Part shown: in pieces, positions 59,809 to 64,000 of the stretch
Layout of the letters: the number at the start of each line of letters is the position of its first letter
Numbering within the stretch: the first letter of the stretch is position 1
Program-made: the position numbers and the translations under genes
Source: RGEC01 sp964475595
GTDB lineage: Bacteria > Bacteroidota > Bacteroidia > NS11-12g > UBA955
Length of the DNA stretch: 64,000 nt
Direction of reading: 5' to 3'
Assembly: GCA_964475595.1 (NCBI GenBank)
Contig: CAYYXG010000001.1
Coordinates: 203,633 to 267,632 of the forward strand
Notes under the pieces: generated by a model
Databases searched by the model: none
What the model was told of the DNA's origin: nothing
Seen by the model: the letters and a program-made list of their open reading frames with translations, nothing else

Positions 59809-59881
59809 TTGCCCTCCGGTTGGCGTCCCTGCCAATCGGCCCAAAGTAAGTGGTTGGCGAGGACGCCAACCACACAGCTAA
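59809..59881. repeat. Hairpin repeat, copy B (extended)
   Basis: Arms 59818-59837 and 59852-59871 form a 20-bp stem with two wobble pairs and one mismatch around a 14-base loop. It carries the same outer flanks as copy A (TTGCCCTCC and ACACAGCTAA). Copy A looks like B with the middle removed. The two copies enclose the lipoprotein gene. Confidence 0.75.
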
Positions 59882-59898
59882 AGGAAACGAAAAATGAG

Positions 59899-59960
59899 AA
59901 AAACTTCCCAAAAACCACTTATGTTTGTAATAGGAGGAGGTTTTTAGGGAAAAAACTTCC
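59899..59960. repeat. Hairpin with flanking direct repeats before the restriction gene
   Basis: AAAAACTTCC occurs at 59899-59908 and 59951-59960. Between and partly within them, 59905-59916 pairs with 59939-59951 (one bulge). It lies 50 bases before the start of the restriction-modification gene and may affect its expression. With copy B it accounts for most of the 230-base gap 59781-60010. Confidence 0.4.
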
Positions 59961-60010
59961 GGTATAAATGAGTTATGGGCTATTAAATTGAAAGTACCTA
60001 TTTTAGACAA

Positions 60011-63000
60011 ATGCCATTATTTCAAGAATCGATAGTTAAAAAACACTTAAGTAAAATTGACGAAAGCGTCATTGAAAGTGCTTATCTGGAATACAAAAGA
60101 GTTTACTCTCCTGAGAAGATTAAGAACATTAAAGTTGCCAAAGAAGAGCAGTATCAAGAAGGCTTTATTAAAGATGTATTTGGATCTGTATTGGGATATT
60201 CAGTATATCCAGAGCATCCGTATAATATCGAAACCGAAAAGAAAAACGAGACCAACTCAAAGAAAGCAGATGGAGCCATTCTTAAGGATGAGAAAGTAGT
60301 AGGTGTCATTGAGTTAAAGGACAACAAAACTAAGAACCTTGAAGCTGTAAAAGATCAGGCATTCGGATATAAGCACAACCACAAAGAGTGCAGTTACGTC
60401 ATCTCTTCCAATTTTCACAAACTGCGATTCTACATTGACGACGCAACAGATTATGAGGAGTTCGATCTCTATAACCTGGACAAAGAAACCTTCAAACGTT
60501 TTTACCTCTATCTCCGCAAGGAAGGATTGTTAGACAAGAACCTTCCAAAGCTATTAAGGGAAGAGACAAAGTTCCATGAAGAGGAGATATCAAAAAAGCT
60601 GTACAAAGACTACTCAAATTTCAAACGCAATTTCTACGAAAATGCAGTTAAGAACAACCCGCATCAAGATAAATTGATCCTGTTCAAAAAGAGTCAGAAG
60701 TTCTTCGATCGGATACTGTTCTTACTCTTTGCTGAGGACAAAGGTTTAGTGGGAACGAACTCAATCGTCAATATCGTTGAGAAGTGGTCGGGAGCTGATG
60801 ACGACTACTACCGCCCCTTGTACGAAATGGTCAATACTTACTTTGGTCACTTGTACCGTGGATATACATACCAGAAGACAGGAGAGGTTATACCGCAATT
60901 TGGGGGTGAATTATTCGCAACGGACGATGTGCTTGAATTACTGAAGATTGATGATGATGTGTTAAAGAATGATCTTTTGGTCTTAGCGAAATACGACTTC
61001 AATACCGATGTGGATGTAAACATCTTGGGGCACATTTTCGAACATTCTTTGAATGAGGTGGATGATGTAGAGGCGGAACTCCGAGGAGAGCAGTTAGACA
61101 AAAGCAAAAGGAAGAAAGACGGGGTCTTTTATACTCCAAAGTACATTACAAAATACATCGTTGACAATACCCTCGGAAAATTGTGTATTGAGAAGAAAGC
61201 CGAACTGAAACTCGATCAGGACATTGCCATTTTTGAATATCAAAAGGCAGACGGTAAACTCAATGAAAAAGGCAAGGACCTCTACGAAAGATTAAGTACT
61301 TACAAATCATGGCTTCTTACACTAAAGGTATGTGATCCGGCGTGTGGTAGTGGGGCTTTCTTGAACCAGGCACTTTCATTCTTCATCGAAGAGCACAAAT
61401 TTGTAGATGACATTATTGCAGAGTTGACCAATACACCACTTCGTCTTTTCGATACTGATCTTCAGATTCTCGAGAACAACATTTTTGGTGTAGATATCAA
61501 TGAGGAAAGTATTGAAATTGCAAAGCTCTCGCTGTGGCTACGTACTGCTAAACCTGGTCGTAAATTATCAGATCTATCCAATAACATAAAGTGTGGAAAC
61601 TCTTTGATAGATGATTCTGAAGTAGCAGGAGATAAGGCGTTTAATTGGCAAAGTGAATTTCCAGAGGTCTTTAACATGGGAGGTTTTGATATTATAATAG
61701 GGAATCCTCCTTACGGTGCCGAATTAAATGAAAATGAGAAAAAGTATGTTCAAACCTATTATCCTCACAGCACCATAGGTAAAATTGATAGTTATAGAAT
61801 ATTCATCGAACATTCAACTAAAATCTGTAAAAATCATGGGTTAATTTCGTACATAATTCCCAACACTTTCATGTACAATGTACAATCCTACAAGTTAAGG
61901 AAGTTCTTAATTGACGGTTGTACTATAACTGATGCAGTGGAATTGAGAAAAAATATTTTTGAAGATGCTCCTGATGTTGTGACCGTTATTTTTACTTTTG
62001 GAAATTACAGTTCTTCTCATTATGATTTTAGAGGTAGGGTAGCATTTCATGACAAAAAATATTCAGATGTAAATACATCAAGTTGGGCCATTGATCAAAT
62101 TTTAAATTCAGAAAATCTCAAATCTGATAAGGATCTAAAGATAAACTTAAGATCAAACGTCAATTTTGAATCAATAAATGAAAAACTGTCAAAATTAGAA
62201 ATATTAGATAATCATTTTAATCTTAGACAAGGAACAAAACCATACGGATCAAAGTCAAATAAAGATGTTGAACTGATTTCAAAAACTAAGTACGATAATA
62301 GTTGGGAAGAAGCAATTAATGGAAGAAATATTGCTCGTTATCATTTAAATTTTGAAGATGATTATGTTAAAAGATCCAATGATCTGCATAGTGTAATTGA
62401 CAAGGAAATTGTTCTTGGTCCAAAAATTTATTTTCAACGAATGAGGAAGATTTCGTTGTTCCCTAGAATTGTATCTTCATTTGATGATTCAGGAATTCAT
62501 GGTTTATACACATGTTCAGTTATCTGGGTAAAGCAAAATGGAAATTATGACCTAAAATTTCTTTTAGGATTGTTAAATTCACTTTTGATAAATGTTTGGT
62601 ACAAATTTTACGACACAGATATAGAGATAAAACTTGCATCAGTTAAACAAATTCCTTTACCCAAAGTGAACAAAGAGGATCAAATCCCTTTAACAATGAA
62701 AGTAAACCAAATTATGGATTACAAAATAGAGTTTGAGGTTTTTATAAATAAATTTTCGAAATATTTTGCTTCCCATTTTCAAGTTGAAAGTTTACCAGGG
62801 AAATTATCCGCTTGGCATGAACTTAAATTCAATGACTTCATCAAAGAATTAAACAAATTAATTAAAGGAATTCATCTTACAAAAAAAGATGAATATGAAT
62901 GGATGGAATTATTCGAAGAAAACAAGAAGAAAGTACTCGACCTAAAATCCCAAATAGATCAAACCGATAAAGAAATTGACCTAATGGTATATGAACTTTA

Positions 63001-63043
63001 TGCGTTAACAGAAGAGGAGATTCAGATTGTAGAAAACAATTAA
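60011..63043 (+). CDS. Type IIG restriction-modification enzyme (Eco57I-like, single chain)
   Basis: 1010 residues. An N-terminal PD-(D/E)xK nuclease has Asp87 (KKADGAI) and Glu101-Leu-Lys103 (VIELKDNK). A helical connector (about 190-370) ends at GVFYTPKYITKYIVDNTLGKL, the usual entry to N6-adenine methyltransferases. The SAM motif is DPACGSGAF (442-450) and the catalytic NPPYG is 565-569. The C-terminal ~300 residues contain a TaqI-like target-recognition domain and a coiled-coil tail. One protein would both cut and methylate one recognition sequence. The codon and base use is A/T-richer than that of its neighbours, and hairpin repeats flank it, which points to horizontal gain. Confidence 0.9.
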   Translation: MPLFQESIVKKHLSKIDESVIESAYLEYKRVYSPEKIKNIKVAKEEQYQEGFIKDVFGSVLGYSVYPEHPYNIETEKKNETNSKKADGAILKDEKVVGVIELKDNKTKNLEAVKDQAFGYKHNHKECSYVISSNFHKLRFYIDDATDYEEFDLYNLDKETFKRFYLYLRKEGLLDKNLPKLLREETKFHEEEISKKLYKDYSNFKRNFYENAVKNNPHQDKLILFKKSQKFFDRILFLLFAEDKGLVGTNSIVNIVEKWSGADDDYYRPLYEMVNTYFGHLYRGYTYQKTGEVIPQFGGELFATDDVLELLKIDDDVLKNDLLVLAKYDFNTDVDVNILGHIFEHSLNEVDDVEAELRGEQLDKSKRKKDGVFYTPKYITKYIVDNTLGKLCIEKKAELKLDQDIAIFEYQKADGKLNEKGKDLYERLSTYKSWLLTLKVCDPACGSGAFLNQALSFFIEEHKFVDDIIAELTNTPLRLFDTDLQILENNIFGVDINEESIEIAKLSLWLRTAKPGRKLSDLSNNIKCGNSLIDDSEVAGDKAFNWQSEFPEVFNMGGFDIIIGNPPYGAELNENEKKYVQTYYPHSTIGKIDSYRIFIEHSTKICKNHGLISYIIPNTFMYNVQSYKLRKFLIDGCTITDAVELRKNIFEDAPDVVTVIFTFGNYSSSHYDFRGRVAFHDKKYSDVNTSSWAIDQILNSENLKSDKDLKINLRSNVNFESINEKLSKLEILDNHFNLRQGTKPYGSKSNKDVELISKTKYDNSWEEAINGRNIARYHLNFEDDYVKRSNDLHSVIDKEIVLGPKIYFQRMRKISLFPRIVSSFDDSGIHGLYTCSVIWVKQNGNYDLKFLLGLLNSLLINVWYKFYDTDIEIKLASVKQIPLPKVNKEDQIPLTMKVNQIMDYKIEFEVFINKFSKYFASHFQVESLPGKLSAWHELKFNDFIKELNKLIKGIHLTKKDEYEWMELFEENKKKVLDLKSQIDQTDKEIDLMVYELYALTEEEIQIVENN

Positions 63044-63055
63044 CAGCGCACAACA

Positions 63056-63125
63056 GCTTGTAAGCAATATTGCCTTGCCGCAGGTGCAACACAAGGCAAC
63101 ATCGCCTGCAAGCGAACCGTTAGGT
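63056..63125. repeat. Large hairpin after the restriction gene, attC-like
   Basis: Arms 63056-63077 and 63092-63113 (22 bp each) pair except for one wobble and three A/C positions, around a 14-base loop. On the minus strand those three become G-T pairs. GTTAGGT at 63119-63125 fits the integron core GTTRRRY; the partner core before the left arm (AATTAAC at 63037-63043) is one base off RYYYAAC. It could also act as the terminator of the gene that ends at 63043. The rest of the 230-base gap is C/T-rich and then A/T-rich. Confidence 0.5.
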
Positions 63126-63230
63126 GCAAGTTTAAAAATCCGCTCTCCCGCTCCCCTCAGCCCCCCAACTTCGGGCAGTACATTTCACACCCCCCCAATA
63201 AAATTTATACCTGGCCAAAATTATTTATAG

Positions 63231-63263
63231 TTTGCCACAGCCACTTTCATTGTAATACCTTTG
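63231..63263 (+). promoter_or_regulatory. Promoter of the SAM methyltransferase gene
   Basis: TTTG at 63231-63234, a 21-base spacer and TACCTTTG at 63256-63263 form a good Bacteroidota promoter. It ends ten bases before the ATG at 63274. Confidence 0.6.
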
Positions 63264-63273
63264 CCTTTTCATT

Positions 63274-64000
63274 ATGCTCAATTACCGCAGCACCTTATAC
63301 GTCAATTACCACACCACCCAAAGCGGAAGGGCTTCGCTTACCGATGCACGCTCGCTGTTTGAGCGCGAAAAACGGCAGTTTGCCCGTGAGATTTTGCCCC
63401 TGCTCAATGTCCCCAAAAATGCCACTGTCTTCGATATGGGCTGCGGCTCGGGCAGTTTGCTCAAAGCCTTGCAGGAAGCAGGATTTACCCATGCAACGGG
63501 CATGGATATCAGCGCTGAACAGGTGCAGATGGCAACCGATATGGGTGTGGCCAATGTGTTATTGGGAGATGCATTGCAGCATGTGAAAGATGCGGTGAAT
63601 GCCTACGATGTGATTCTGGGTGCCGATATCATTGAGCATTTCACCAAAGACGAACTCACCGAATTGCTGAAAGGTATACTCTCCGCACTGAAACCGGGCG
63701 GTATCGCCATTTTTCGCACCCCCAACCTGGATGCGCCCATCAGCACCGTGTTTGCCAATGGCGATTTCACCCACGAAAATTACCTCAATGCCAGCAGCGC
63801 CGCCCAGGTGATGATGGCCTGCGGATTTAACCACGTGGAAGTAAAACCTTCGGTGATGTTTATTGAAAATCCACTGAAAGAGATGTTGCGAAAAGTACTA
63901 TGGACAGGGCTAAAACTGAAACTGAAGCTATCCCTGTTTGCCACGGCGCGCAGCAGCCGAGGAATCGTGCTTACTCCCAATATACTGATTTTTGCGCAGA
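63274..64000 (+). CDS. Class I SAM-dependent methyltransferase, 3' end outside the window
   Basis: 242 residues are visible from the ATG at 63274, and the frame stays open to the last base. SAM-binding motif I is VFDMGCGSGSLLKAL, then ATGMDISAEQV, a motif-II/III-like VILGADIIEHFTKDELTELL and LKPGGIAIFRTPN. This is the Methyltransf_11/23 type that methylates small molecules or glycans; a C-terminal ~70 residues with basic and hydrophobic segments (EMLRKVLWTGLKLKLKLS) are like those in enzymes of surface-glycan loci. The substrate is unknown. Confidence 0.88.
   Translation, partial: MLNYRSTLYVNYHTTQSGRASLTDARSLFEREKRQFAREILPLLNVPKNATVFDMGCGSGSLLKALQEAGFTHATGMDISAEQVQMATDMGVANVLLGDALQHVKDAVNAYDVILGADIIEHFTKDELTELLKGILSALKPGGIAIFRTPNLDAPISTVFANGDFTHENYLNASSAAQVMMACGFNHVEVKPSVMFIENPLKEMLRKVLWTGLKLKLKLSLFATARSSRGIVLTPNILIFAQ

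Noticed and set aside
59894..59947. A 17-codon frame (MRKTSQKPLMFVIGGGF) before the restriction gene
   Set aside because: It coincides with a hairpin and direct repeats, and the composition is explained by them. There is no other support for a peptide.
59725..59967. An 80-codon plus-strand frame between the lipoprotein and the restriction gene
   Set aside because: It runs through the extended hairpin repeat, overlaps the lipoprotein end, has no family match and no promoter element.

Overview
The window is chromosomal DNA of a Bacteroidota bacterium. Three things show this: exported proteins carrying type IX secretion (T9SS) sorting domains (type B at 16229-17260 and 19552-22050, type A at 38881-39657); families almost confined to the phylum (DUF4837, DUF5683, the GYDIA-type GHMP kinase, a NuoG without its molybdopterin domain); and promoters of the Bacteroidota type (TAnnTTTG -7 element, TTG/TTTG near -33) instead of Shine-Dalgarno sites. 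A mevalonate pathway cluster makes a flavobacterium-like lineage more likely than a Bacteroides- or Cytophaga-like one, but I cannot name a genus.

Layout. 1-5495: truncated TPR protein, thioredoxin-fold protein, coiled-coil membrane protein, RmlC and an acetyltransferase. 5536-14622: MazG-like pyrophosphohydrolase, then the isoprenoid run idi2 - HMG-CoA reductase - GYDIA kinase - diphosphomevalonate decarboxylase - mevalonate kinase - UbiA prenyltransferase, then priA. 14672-25707: HPPD, OsmC, two T9SS type B proteins, YitT, DNA polymerase IV, Nudix, GxxExxY, dihydroorotase, DUF58 and thioredoxin. 25782-34005: TIGR02757, an AAA/DUF4143 ATPase, a trans-sulfuration enzyme, L,D-transpeptidase, PurN, DUF4837, an MltD-like transglycosylase and alanine dehydrogenase. 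34015-49666: glycosyltransferase 39, LepB, DapB, MltG, a T9SS-exported CxxCH protein, nuoA-H, then (minus strand) metallo-hydrolase, ParA, ParB, DUF5683 and a TPR protein. 49709-59267: a lone peptide-binding protein with a 30-residue membrane peptide, MlaF/MlaE, a repeat protein, RecG, FabG, TatC, RpiB and MiaE. 59268-63273 is the one clear accessory segment: a small lipoprotein and a single-chain type IIG restriction-modification enzyme among large hairpin repeats. A SAM methyltransferase runs off the right edge.

The genes are mostly housekeeping: isoprenoid supply, cell wall (DapB, MltG, MltD, L,D-transpeptidase), export (LepB, TatC, T9SS cargo), replication restart and recombination (PriA, RecG, Pol IV), chromosome partition and respiration. 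Packing is tight. Seven of nine convergent pairs overlap or lie within three bases, and three share a TTAA that supplies both stop codons. Many promoters sit 3-8 bases before the start codon, so leaderless mRNAs look common. The most unusual points are a nuo operon that stops after nuoH, that regular promoter-to-start spacing, a pair of overlapping divergent -7 elements, twin dyads before the AAA ATPase gene, and the hairpin-bounded restriction island. I did not find a convincing new multi-gene system. No tRNA, rRNA, CRISPR array or transposase gene was seen, and no gap between genes exceeds 300 bases.
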